Below are positions 16,324-23,849 of a stretch of 27,470 nt of DNA, in pieces. Under the pieces are notes generated by a model, which made no database searches, was not told the DNA's origin, and worked only from the letters and a program-made list of their open reading frames with translations. The DNA is from Alistipes sp. (GTDB lineage: Bacteria > Bacteroidota > Bacteroidia > Bacteroidales > Rikenellaceae). Made by a program: the position numbers and the translations under genes. Location of the stretch: contig JAHHQK010000032.1 in the NCBI GenBank assembly GCA_020026435.1, positions 1-27,470 on the forward strand, written 5' to 3'. Position 1 is the first letter of the stretch. The number at the start of each line of letters is the position of its first letter.

Positions 16324-18267
16324 ATGAAACTGAAAAAAATCGCAATGGGGCTGTCGGCCCTCATGTTGTCTGTCTGGGCATCGGCACAGCCTCCCATGCT
16401 GATCCACTCCCACAACGATTATTGCCGTCGCATGCCTTTCTATCAGGCCTATGCGCAGGGAGTGCACTCCATCGAGGCCGATGTCTTCCTCCACAAGGGG
16501 AAACTGCTCGTGGGACACGACATCGAGGATCTGCGCGACGAGATGACCTTCGAGCAGATGTACGTGCGTCCGCTGGTGACGCTGTTCGGCCGCAACGGCG
16601 GCAAGGCGTGGGCCGATTCCGACGAGAACCTCCAGCTGTTGGTCGAGCTCAAGTCGGAAACGGAGCCCACACTGAAGGCCGTGGTGAAGATGCTCCGGAA
16701 ATACCCTTCGGTATTCGATCCTTCGGTCAATCGCCATGCCGTGCGTATTGCCATCACGGGCAACGTGCCCTCACCCGAGGAGTTCTCGGAGTATCCCGAA
16801 TGGATCGCCTTCGACGGTCAGTGGGACGAGGACTACACCCCCGAACAGCTTGAGCGCATCGCCCTGGTAAGCGCCAATTTCCGCAACTTCTCGAAGTGGA
16901 AAGGCAAGGGGTCGATTGTCGAGTCGGAAGCCGCAAAATTGCAGGAGGTTATCGACCGGGTGCATGCATGGAACAAGCCCGTGCGCTTCTGGGGCGCTCC
17001 CGAGGGCATCACGGTCTACTACACCTTCTGGAACATGGGGATCGACTACATGAATACGGATCGTCCGGAGCAGTGCGCCGAGTTCTACAACGATTTCGGC
17101 AACAAGAACTTTCAGATCGGCGCGAAGACCCCCTTCGAAAGCGGCCGGGTGACCCGCACGAAGCGTCTGGACAAGGCTACGCGCAACTTCTCCGGCTTCC
17201 AGAGCGAGAAGATGCATCTCTCAAAGGGAATCGAGGTCTATCAGCCCTCCTTCCTGAACGACGGCGCGCTGTCCAGAGTCAGGAATGTGATCCTGCTCAT
17301 CGGCGACGGAATGGGCCTCGAACAGATCATGGCGGGCCTCTATGCCAACCACGGCCTGTCGCTGGCCACCCTGAAGCACATCGGATTCCAGCGGACCCAT
17401 GCCCTGAATGCCTTCACCACCGACTCGGCGGCGGCCGGCAGTGCTCTGGCCACCGGCGAGAGCCACAACAACCGTCATGTCTCGGCCACGGGCGACAATG
17501 TCCCCGTTCCCTCGTTGAGCGATTTCTTTGTCGGCAAGGGCTGTCCGGTGGGTGTGGTGACCCTGGGCGATGTCTCCGATGCCACCCCTGCGGCGTTCTA
17601 CGGCCACAGCACCGAGCGTGACAACTCCGACATCCTGACGGCCTATCTGACCGACGGATGCATCGATCTGCTGTGCGGCAGCGGCATCGCGAAGTTCACC
17701 AAGCGCGAGGACGGCCGCAACCTGGCCGAGGAGCTCGAAGCGAAGTACTCCTTCGTGCGCTCGGTTGACGCCATCAATGCCCGCGAGGGCAAGGTCATCT
17801 GCATCGACGAGCAGATGGGCGAGGCCGCCAGCGAGGAGAACCTCCCGCTGCTGGCCCAGGCCACCCGCGAGGCGATCCGAAAGTTGCAGGCGCGCAGCGA
17901 CAACGGCTTCTTCCTGATGGTAGAGGGTGCCAAAATCGATTACGCCGGCCACGCGCGCTGCCTCCCGGGATCGGTCATCGAGACGCTGAGCTTCGACCTG
18001 GCCGTTGCCGAGGCCCTGAAGTTCGCCGACAGCAACGGCGAGACGCTGGTCATCGTCACGGCCGACCACGAGACGGGCGGTCTGATGCTGCTCGACGGCG
18101 ACGAGAAGACGGGGCGTGTGATGGGTGTCTATGTCACCGACGACCATACGCCCGCACTGATTCCCGTATTCGCCTACGGCCCCGGCGCCAGGGAGTTCAT
18201 GGGGTGCTATCGCAACACCGAGATCCCCCACCGCATCAAGGCGCTCACCGAAGAAAACGACCGGTAA
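16324..18267 (+). CDS. Fusion of GDPD/PI-PLC-like domain and alkaline phosphatase, exported
   Basis: A 647-residue protein with a Sec signal (cleavage near WASAQ, 19-22). Residues 24-260 look like a glycerophosphodiester phosphodiesterase/PI-PLC-superfamily TIM barrel: LIHSHNDY (His28, His30), GVHSIEADVFL (Glu51, Asp53), VGHD (His65), LLVELK (Glu108). Residues 318-645 are a PhoA-type alkaline phosphatase: LLIGDGMG (Asp328), TTDSAA (Asp367, nucleophile Ser368), TPAAFYGH, MVEGAKIDYAGH (Glu534, Asp539, His543), VTADHETGG (Asp581, His582) and DDHTP (His608). All expected metal ligands are present in the phosphatase. The pair could cleave a phosphodiester to a monoester and then release phosphate. 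It starts 10 bases after the EEP gene and ends 11 before the next gene. Confidence 0.92.
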   Translation: MKLKKIAMGLSALMLSVWASAQPPMLIHSHNDYCRRMPFYQAYAQGVHSIEADVFLHKGKLLVGHDIEDLRDEMTFEQMYVRPLVTLFGRNGGKAWADSDENLQLLVELKSETEPTLKAVVKMLRKYPSVFDPSVNRHAVRIAITGNVPSPEEFSEYPEWIAFDGQWDEDYTPEQLERIALVSANFRNFSKWKGKGSIVESEAAKLQEVIDRVHAWNKPVRFWGAPEGITVYYTFWNMGIDYMNTDRPEQCAEFYNDFGNKNFQIGAKTPFESGRVTRTKRLDKATRNFSGFQSEKMHLSKGIEVYQPSFLNDGALSRVRNVILLIGDGMGLEQIMAGLYANHGLSLATLKHIGFQRTHALNAFTTDSAAAGSALATGESHNNRHVSATGDNVPVPSLSDFFVGKGCPVGVVTLGDVSDATPAAFYGHSTERDNSDILTAYLTDGCIDLLCGSGIAKFTKREDGRNLAEELEAKYSFVRSVDAINAREGKVICIDEQMGEAASEENLPLLAQATREAIRKLQARSDNGFFLMVEGAKIDYAGHARCLPGSVIETLSFDLAVAEALKFADSNGETLVIVTADHETGGLMLLDGDEKTGRVMGVYVTDDHTPALIPVFAYGPGAREFMGCYRNTEIPHRIKALTEENDR

Positions 18268-18278
18268 AATACAGCGTT

Positions 18279-19895
18279 ATGATTCGTAAAGTCATTTTGG
18301 GCGTTGTGCTGGCGGGGCTCCTCCCGGGGGAGCCCATGGCGCAAAACCAGCATCCGGAGAGCGGACAGTCGCCCTACAAGAACACCTATGTCAAGGATGT
18401 CTTCGTCGCCGAAAACGAGTTTCGCAACATGAAGCCCGAGACGATTCGTCCGCGTAGCTTCGACCAGGCGCGCCACATTCTTCCCGCCCCGTTCTGGGAG
18501 GGACATTTGCGCGAGGTGGAGATGTACTGGCATGCCTGGAAAATCGCGGTCGGCAACATCCGCCAGCCGCAGGCCGATTCGGGCTTCGTCGCGCCCTATC
18601 TCGACATCGCATACAACGGCAACATCTTCATGTGGGACGCCTCCTTCATGATGATGTTCGCCCGGTATGGCTACCATTTCTTCCCCTTCCAGCGCACGCT
18701 CGACAACTTCTACGCGCACCAGCATCCCGACGGCTTCATCTGCCGGGAGATTCGCGCCGACGGGTCGGATTGTTTCGAGCGCTACGACCCCACCTCGACC
18801 GGACCCAACATCCTGCCGTGGGCCGAGCTGATGTATTACAGGCAGTTCGGCAATCTGGACCGTCTGCACAAGGTCTTCCCCGTGCTGTGTTCCTATGCCA
18901 ACTGGTGGCGGCTCAACCGCAGCTGGCCCAACGGAACCTACTGGTCGTCGGGATGGGGCACCGGCATGGACAATATGCCGCGTGTGCCCAAGGGCTACAA
19001 TCCGATTTTCTCCCACGGCCATATGGAGTGGGTCGATGCCTGTCTGCAGAAGATAATGGTCAACGACATGCTGCTGCAAATCGGCTTCTACACCGAACGC
19101 TGGCAGGAGATCGAGGAGCTCGAGGACGAAAACCGATACCTTAGGGAGCATATCAACACCTGCATGTGGGACGACAGGGAGGGCTTTCTCTTCGACCGCT
19201 GTGCCGATGGACGGCTCAACGGCACCAAAGGCGTCCATGCCTATTGGGTCCTGCATACCGACGTCCTGCCGAAGCAGCGTCTGGACCGTCTGGTGGCGCA
19301 TCTGGCCGACACGGCCACCTTTGCGCGTCCGCACCGCGTGCCCTCGCTGTCGGCCGACCACAAAAAGTACAACGACGCAGGCCGCTACTGGCAAGGGGGA
19401 ATCTGGCCCAGTTCGAACTATATGATTATCGACGGCCTGTGGAGGAAGGGCTACCGCGAGCTGGCTCAGGAGATCGCCGAGAACCACTACAACGCGGTTT
19501 TCGAGGTGTGGAAGAAGACCGGAACGTTCTGGGAGTATTATGCCCCGGAGAAAATCGAACCCGGATTCATGGCCCGCAAGGACTTTGTGGGCTGGACGGG
19601 ACTGCCGCCCATCGCCGTGTTCATCGAATACATTCTGGGCATCAAGTCCGACTTCGCCGAGGGGACGATCGAATGGAATATCACCCATTGCGAGGCGCAC
19701 GGCATCGAACGCTATCCCTACGGTCCCGAGTCGCTCGTGGGGCTCAAGGTCAAGTCGCGCGGAGCGCTCGGGGAGACTCCCGTCATCAGCGTCGAGACCC
19801 CGGTGCCGTTCACGCTGACAGTGACATGGGGCGACAATTGCCGACGCAGCGTAAAGGTGGAGCGCAGCGGCACTGTCAAGCTGGCCGAAAAGTAA
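18279..19895 (+). CDS. MGH1/GH63-like exported glycoside hydrolase
   Basis: A 538-residue protein. The start at 18279 (MIRKVILGVVLAG) gives a signal peptide ending near PMAQ; a frame from 18204 overlaps the upstream gene and adds no signal. The (alpha/alpha)6 barrel of the trehalase/GH63/mannosylglycerate-hydrolase-like superfamily is clear: FMWDASFMMMFARYG (117-131), STGPNILPWAELMYY, SGWGTGMDNMPR (224-235, candidate acid Asp231), GRYWQGGIWPSSNYMIIDGL (368-387) and TFWEYYAPE (416-424, candidate base Glu419). These enzymes remove alpha-glucose or alpha-mannose from small glycosides or glycan ends; which sugar is not readable here. A short beta domain (about 480-535) closes the protein. Operon position next to GH92 and phosphatases suggests it trims the same glycoconjugate. 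Confidence 0.88.
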   Translation: MIRKVILGVVLAGLLPGEPMAQNQHPESGQSPYKNTYVKDVFVAENEFRNMKPETIRPRSFDQARHILPAPFWEGHLREVEMYWHAWKIAVGNIRQPQADSGFVAPYLDIAYNGNIFMWDASFMMMFARYGYHFFPFQRTLDNFYAHQHPDGFICREIRADGSDCFERYDPTSTGPNILPWAELMYYRQFGNLDRLHKVFPVLCSYANWWRLNRSWPNGTYWSSGWGTGMDNMPRVPKGYNPIFSHGHMEWVDACLQKIMVNDMLLQIGFYTERWQEIEELEDENRYLREHINTCMWDDREGFLFDRCADGRLNGTKGVHAYWVLHTDVLPKQRLDRLVAHLADTATFARPHRVPSLSADHKKYNDAGRYWQGGIWPSSNYMIIDGLWRKGYRELAQEIAENHYNAVFEVWKKTGTFWEYYAPEKIEPGFMARKDFVGWTGLPPIAVFIEYILGIKSDFAEGTIEWNITHCEAHGIERYPYGPESLVGLKVKSRGALGETPVISVETPVPFTLTVTWGDNCRRSVKVERSGTVKLAEK

Positions 19896-19918
19896 AAACC
19901 TGAAAATAACCTACTACC

Positions 19919-20917
19919 ATGAAAAAAACAGTTACATTATTGTGCGCCTGCATCACATGGTGCGGTGTCATGGCGCAGACGCCCGTCCTGAAGATCAACG
20001 GGGAGGGCAAGTATAAGATCGCACAATTTACCGACACCCACCTGGATTTGAGCACGGACTACCGCCGCGCACAGTCGGCCAGGACCATCGACCAGCTGAA
20101 CTACATCCTCGACAGCGAGAAGCCCGATTTGGTGATTTTCACGGGCGACGTGGTCACGGGAAAACCCGCAGCCGAGGGGTGGAAGATGATCTTGGCTCCC
20201 GTCGCGGAGCGCAATCTGCCCTTCTGCGTGACATTGGGCAACCACGATGCCGAGCAGGACATCTCGCGTGCCGAAATCGCCGAAATCGTCACCTCGTTCA
20301 AGGGTACGCTCAACACCCGCAAATCGGGCGAGCTGGACGACGTGGCCCTCGAAGTGATGTCGCGCAAGGGAGACAAGGTCGACAAGGTGCTCTACTGCAT
20401 CGACTCCCACGACTATTCGACCCTCGACGGGGTTGACGGCTACGCCTGGATTACCCGGGAGCAGATCGACTGGTACCGCAGCCTCAGTGCGAAATATGCC
20501 GCCGCCAACGGCAACAGACCCCTGCCCTCGATGGCCTTCTTCCACATCTGCCTCCACGAGTTCGCTCCGGCCTGGGCCAACAACGAAAACACCCATGCGG
20601 GACGTCGCGCCGAGGACGAATGCCCCGGGGTGCTGAATACCGGCATGTACAGCTCGATGGTCGAGATGGGCGACATCTGCGGCGTGTTCGTGGGCCACGA
20701 CCACGATATCGACTATGTGGTGGCGCAGAACGGCATAGCGCTGGGATACGGCCGCTTCTCGGGCTACGACACCACCTACAACAACCTGCGTCACGGCGTG
20801 CGCATCATCGAGCTGCACGAGGGGGTCCGCGAATTCGAGTCCTGGATCCACGAGCGCGACGGACGCATCGTGAACCGCATCCTGTTCCGTGACGGCAAAA
20901 TAGAGCGGCTCGACTGA
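19919..20917 (+). CDS. Exported calcineurin-like metallophosphoesterase
   Basis: A 332-residue protein with a signal peptide (cleavage near VMAQ, residue 20). The two-metal phosphoesterase signature is complete: FTDTHLD (Asp39, His41), FTGDVV (Asp77), LGNHD (Asn108, His109), FFHICLHEF (His209) and VGHDHDIDY (His260, His262). It resembles the Dcr2/purple-acid-phosphatase-like secreted group of Bacteroidetes, which hydrolyse phosphomonoesters or diesters of unknown identity. It starts 23 bases after the MGH1-like gene and ends the continuous run of exported enzymes. It is the fourth phosphoester-cleaving protein of the operon. Confidence 0.92.
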   Translation: MKKTVTLLCACITWCGVMAQTPVLKINGEGKYKIAQFTDTHLDLSTDYRRAQSARTIDQLNYILDSEKPDLVIFTGDVVTGKPAAEGWKMILAPVAERNLPFCVTLGNHDAEQDISRAEIAEIVTSFKGTLNTRKSGELDDVALEVMSRKGDKVDKVLYCIDSHDYSTLDGVDGYAWITREQIDWYRSLSAKYAAANGNRPLPSMAFFHICLHEFAPAWANNENTHAGRRAEDECPGVLNTGMYSSMVEMGDICGVFVGHDHDIDYVVAQNGIALGYGRFSGYDTTYNNLRHGVRIIELHEGVREFESWIHERDGRIVNRILFRDGKIERLD

Positions 20918-20926
20918 TTCCGAAAC

Positions 20927-20971
20927 GGAAACGGCCGGAACGCCGCATCATTTTTGCAGCGTCCCGTTTCC
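20927..20971 (+). other. Long interrupted hairpin between metallophosphoesterase and kinase genes
   Basis: GGAAACGG (20927-20934) pairs with CCGTTTCC (20964-20971), and inside it ACGCCGC (20940-20946) pairs with GCAGCGT (20956-20962) apart from one mismatch. There is no T tail after it. It could reduce read-through into the kinase gene or stabilise the upstream mRNA end. Confidence 0.45.
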
Positions 20972-21091
20972 CTGAACCTGAGTATGGACGGCTGGCGGTA
21001 CACTCCGGGCGCATGAAGTGCCGGCGGCTCTAAAAAATCTGTCGTGGAAGGTCGGCATGCGCCCGGCCGATAGGCGGCAGTGGGTAAACTT

Positions 21092-21910
21092 ATGAATATT
21101 GGAATAGATTTGGGAGGCACAAACCTTCGGGTCGGCCTTGTCCATGAGGGCGAGATCGTCAAACTCCTGTCCGAGCCCTGCAAGGCCACGGCATCGGCCG
21201 AGGCCGTGTTGGAACATATCTCGACGCTGGTTGCGCGGATCATGACACCCGAGGTCCGCCAGATCGGCGTGGGTGTGCCTTCGGTGGTGGATTCGGTCCA
21301 GGGCATCGTCTACGACGTGGTGGGTATCCCCTCGTGGCGCGAAGTGCACCTCAAGGAGTATCTCGAACGGCGCTTCGGGCTGCCCGTGCATGTCAACAAC
21401 GATTGCAACTGCTTTGCCCTGGGGGTCTGCCGTTACGGCGAGGCCAGGGGCTACCGCGATGTGGTCTGCATGGCGATGGGTACGGGTGTCGGCGCGGGGA
21501 TTGTCATCGACGGCAAATTGTACTGCGGTCAGAATACGGGGGCCGGCGAGATCGGCGCCGCCCCCTATCTGGACCGGGACTACGAGTACTATTGCAGCAG
21601 CCGTTTCTTCGTCGGCCGCGGCACCACGGGCAAGGAGGCCTGTGAAAAGGCTGCCGCAGGGGATGAGGAGGCTCTGGCACTGTGGAAGGAGTTCGGGCAT
21701 CATGTGGGCAATCTGGTGATGCTTGTCATGTATGCCTACGATCCGGAGGCGATCGTCCTCGGCGGCAGTATCGCGCAGGCCTTCGCCTTCTTCAAGGATT
21801 CGATGTACGAGACGCTCGACGGCTTCCTCTATGCGGGCGCGGTCAAGCGGCTGCACATCTGCTGCTCGAATGTCGAGAATGCGGGATTGCTCGGAGCCTC
21901 GATTTGCTGA
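21092..21910 (+). CDS. ROK-family sugar kinase
   Basis: A 272-residue cytoplasmic kinase without signal peptide. I choose the ATG at 21092 (MNIGIDLGGTNLRVG); a GTG at 21080 adds four residues. Visible are the phosphate-binding DLGGTN (6-11), VNNDCN with catalytic Asp104, the second phosphate loop MAMGTGVGAG (127-136), GAGEIG (150-155) and IVLGGSI (221-227). The usual zinc motif CxCGxxGCxE is missing and the His after GEIG is Ala; instead YYCSSRFF follows. Such ROK members occur in Bacteroidales, probably as hexokinase, mannokinase or N-acetylhexosamine kinase. Lying 174 bases after the exported enzymes, it would phosphorylate the imported monosaccharide, plausibly mannose. It may be partly uncoupled by the hairpin in the gap. 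Confidence 0.88.
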   Translation: MNIGIDLGGTNLRVGLVHEGEIVKLLSEPCKATASAEAVLEHISTLVARIMTPEVRQIGVGVPSVVDSVQGIVYDVVGIPSWREVHLKEYLERRFGLPVHVNNDCNCFALGVCRYGEARGYRDVVCMAMGTGVGAGIVIDGKLYCGQNTGAGEIGAAPYLDRDYEYYCSSRFFVGRGTTGKEACEKAAAGDEEALALWKEFGHHVGNLVMLVMYAYDPEAIVLGGSIAQAFAFFKDSMYETLDGFLYAGAVKRLHICCSNVENAGLLGASIC

Positions 21911-22137
21911 TCGGACAGCCGCTGGCGGCGGAATGTGCGGCAGCGTGCCGACCGACTCTTCGGCATCCCGCGGTTTCGGTGCGCCCGCATCGCGTGGCGG
22001 CAGCCTCCGCTACCCCACTCCGTCCGGTGCGAAGCCGGGGTCGAGAGCCCGGCAAGCGGCGCATTGGGGTTGAACAGCCGACGATGTGCGGCCCAGGAAG
22101 AAGAGGCGGACGCGGAAAAAGTCCGTTGCCGCAACAA

Positions 22138-22180
22138 ACAAGAGAGCCGGCAGGTTTTTACGACCTGCCGGCTCTCTTGT
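22138..22180 (-). terminator. 18-bp perfect hairpin between converging genes
   Basis: Positions 22138-22155 pair perfectly with 22163-22180 around a 7-base loop. The minus-strand side runs into TTGTTG, so it mainly terminates the exonuclease transcript, which ends 17 bases away. It may also stop read-through from the kinase operon. The 220 bases between the kinase and this hairpin hold nothing I recognise. Confidence 0.75.
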
Positions 22181-22197
22181 CTGAGCTCCCGGAGCTG

Positions 22198-22953
22198 TTA
22201 CAAATCGACCTCCACCATCACGGGGCAGTGGTCCGAGCCCAAGATTTCGTTGTGGATTGCGGCGCCGCGCAACCGGTCTTTCAAACGCGCCGACGCGAGG
22301 AAGTAATCGATACGCCAGCCCGTGTTCTTCTCCCGGGCCCGGAAGCGGTAGGACCACCACGAATAGGCCCCCTCCAAATCGGGATGGAAATGGCGGAACG
22401 TGTCGATAAATCCGGCATCGAGCAGTGTCTGGAACTTCTCGCGCTCCTGATCGGTGAAGCCGGCATTCATGCGGTTGGTCTTGGGATTCTTGAGGTCGAT
22501 TTCGCGGTGTGCCACGTTCAAATCGCCGCACACCAGAACCGGTTTGCGCTCATCGAGCCGGAGCAGGTAGTCGCGAAAGTCATTTTCCCAGGTCATGCGG
22601 TAGTCCAGACGCTTCAGGCCGTCCTGCGAGTTGGGCGTGTAGACGGTCACCAGAAAGAAATTCTCCATCTCCAGGGTGATGACGCGTCCCTCGTGGTCGT
22701 GTTCGTCGATGCCCATGCCGCAGGTGACATTCACGGGAGTGTGGCGGGTGAAAATCGCCGTCCCCGAATAGCCCTTCTTGTCGGCATAGTTCCAGAAGGA
22801 GCTGTAACCCGCGAATGCAAGTTCGAGCTGTCCCTCCTGCATCTTGGTCTCCTGCAGGCAGAAGAAATCGGCATCCAGCGCCGTAAAAACCTCCCGGAAG
22901 CCCTTGTCGCAGCAGGCACGGATTCCGTTGACGTTCCATGATATCAGTTTCAT
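22198..22953 (-). CDS. xth: Exodeoxyribonuclease III / AP endonuclease
   Basis: A 251-residue cytoplasmic DNA-repair enzyme that cuts abasic sites and removes 3' blocking groups. I start it at 22953 (MKLISWNVNGIRA), the canonical N-terminus; a frame to 22998 adds 15 unlikely residues. Motifs: SWNVNG (Asn7), LQETK (Glu35), GYSGTAIFT (61-69), VYTPNS (Tyr105), CGDLNVAH (Asp144, Asn146), NAGFTDQER (163-171), GWRIDYFL (Asp216) and GSDHCPV (Asp241, His242). Length and motifs match the housekeeping enzyme. It has no signal peptide, unlike the other two EEP-fold proteins in this window, and is unrelated to their operons. Confidence 0.96.
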   Translation of the reverse strand: MKLISWNVNGIRACCDKGFREVFTALDADFFCLQETKMQEGQLELAFAGYSSFWNYADKKGYSGTAIFTRHTPVNVTCGMGIDEHDHEGRVITLEMENFFLVTVYTPNSQDGLKRLDYRMTWENDFRDYLLRLDERKPVLVCGDLNVAHREIDLKNPKTNRMNAGFTDQEREKFQTLLDAGFIDTFRHFHPDLEGAYSWWSYRFRAREKNTGWRIDYFLASARLKDRLRGAAIHNEILGSDHCPVMVEVDL

Positions 22954-23368
22954 ATTCTTGTCGTTTTTCAGATTCGTTTCGTGTATATCGGGGCACAATA
23001 CCCCAAATTACAACGCCAAGTTACGGAAAATATTTCTGCCGGCCAAAAACGCAATGGCCGCATCCGCGGGCAACCCGGGCAGGGACGCCCTGCAGCCCGT
23101 CCCTGCCCGGCGCCGGAGCGGCAAGCAGAGTGGGCCGCAAGGGCGTGTGCAAAATACCTCCCGCCCAAAGCGAAGACCGGGGAGAGGTGCGCAAAATCTC
23201 CTCTGCCCGGGGATGCTCCCGAGGACGCATGTGCGAAATAGCCCCGCCCGAAGGAGGTGTTTTTTTGATTTTTTTACAAAATTGTAAATACACCTGATTT
23301 ACAGCGTATTAATTCTTTTGTTTTCGGACCTTTGCCCTTGTGTCGAATGCCGAAATTGGCGATAAATG
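22954..23368. repeat. GC-rich non-coding region with hairpin and ~43-bp imperfect repeats
   Basis: Between the exonuclease and the His-rich gene lies a strongly GC-rich stretch. It holds a perfect 13-bp hairpin (23075-23087 with 23098-23110, 10-base loop) and then three imperfect units starting GTGyGCAAAAT or GTGCGAAAT at about 23145, 23187 and 23231, spaced 42-44 bases and each followed by a C-rich block and a CGCCC or TGCCC element. The last unit runs into a T-rich stretch (23259-23276). Short frames here look spurious. Confidence 0.55.
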
Positions 23369-23398
23369 TTGTTTTTTATCTTTTTTTCCGTATCTTTG
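23369..23398 (+). promoter_or_regulatory. Bacteroidetes-type promoter of the His-rich protein/receptor operon
   Basis: TATCTTTG (23391-23398) matches TAnnTTTG, and TTG at 23369-23371 lies 19 bases upstream, the expected spacing for -33. Transcription would start near 23405. This rules out an upstream GTG at 23340 as start for the following gene. Confidence 0.7.
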
Positions 23399-23417
23399 GG
23401 GCGAACCCCAAAGAACA

Positions 23418-23762
23418 GTGCGTAACTATACACGGAACATAGGAGCGGCGTTGCTACTGGTACTCTTCGCATGGTACTGGGGTTCCGTCACGCTTTTTCC
23501 CCACGTTCACAAGATCGACGGGCACACCTATGTTCACTCCCATCCTTTCTCCGGCACATCGAACAACCCCGGGCACAGCCATACCCCGCAGCAGTTTCAG
23601 CTGATCGCTCACCTGTCGCTGCTGGTGATGACGGCCGCCACGCTTGTGGCCTTTGTCCTGCGCCTGCTGGGTGTTTCCTTCATCTTCAAGACGCAAGCTA
23701 CGTCGGCCCGTCAGGATGTGCCGATCCGGATTTACGGGCTCCGGGCGCCTCCGGCCTGCTGA
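23418..23762 (+). CDS. Small His-rich membrane-associated protein
   Basis: A 114-residue protein. The promoter at 23369-23398 leaves the GTG at 23418 as the likely start (RNYTRNIGAALLLVLFAWYW). A first hydrophobic segment (about 8-22) acts as signal or anchor. A His-rich loop follows (FPHVHKIDGHTYVHSHPF and GHSHT, seven His within about 35 residues), then a second membrane segment (about 67-88, IAHLSLLVMTAATLVAFVL). The His cluster would face the periplasm and suggests metal binding. It precedes a TonB-dependent receptor by 87 bases, a pairing I regard as an operon. The family is otherwise not recognised; a metal-responsive or metal-delivery role is inferred. Confidence 0.75.
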   Translation: MRNYTRNIGAALLLVLFAWYWGSVTLFPHVHKIDGHTYVHSHPFSGTSNNPGHSHTPQQFQLIAHLSLLVMTAATLVAFVLRLLGVSFIFKTQATSARQDVPIRIYGLRAPPAC

Positions 23763-23849
23763 TCCACATTCTTCTCCGAAGGGGACGGGCTGCCGCCTGC
23801 CCCTGAGACCATGTAATTGTATCAGTAACATCCAAAAACAAATTTACCC

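Noticed and set aside
12543..16415. 1290-codon open frame on the minus strand opposite the GH92 and EEP genes
   Set aside because: The plus-strand genes have complete family motifs, while the antisense translation is rich in His, Gly, Arg and Val without domains. Long antisense frames are expected from GC-rich third positions.
16896..17621. 241-codon plus-strand frame within the GDPD-phosphatase gene
   Set aside because: Overlaps in another frame with a gene whose two catalytic domains are fully readable; composition is Arg/Gly/Pro-rich as in frame-shifted GC-rich sequence.
18207..19700. 497-codon minus-strand frame opposite the MGH1-like gene
   Set aside because: Antisense shadow of a well-supported glycoside hydrolase gene, with no recognisable motif.
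21829..22137. 102-codon minus-strand ORF downstream of the kinase
   Set aside because: Overlaps the kinase C-terminus and the spacer; Arg/Ala/Ser-rich translation typical of noncoding GC-rich DNA.
23145..23276. CRISPR-like array
   Set aside because: Only three units, imperfect over their length, and no clear division into constant repeats and variable spacers; no cas genes nearby.
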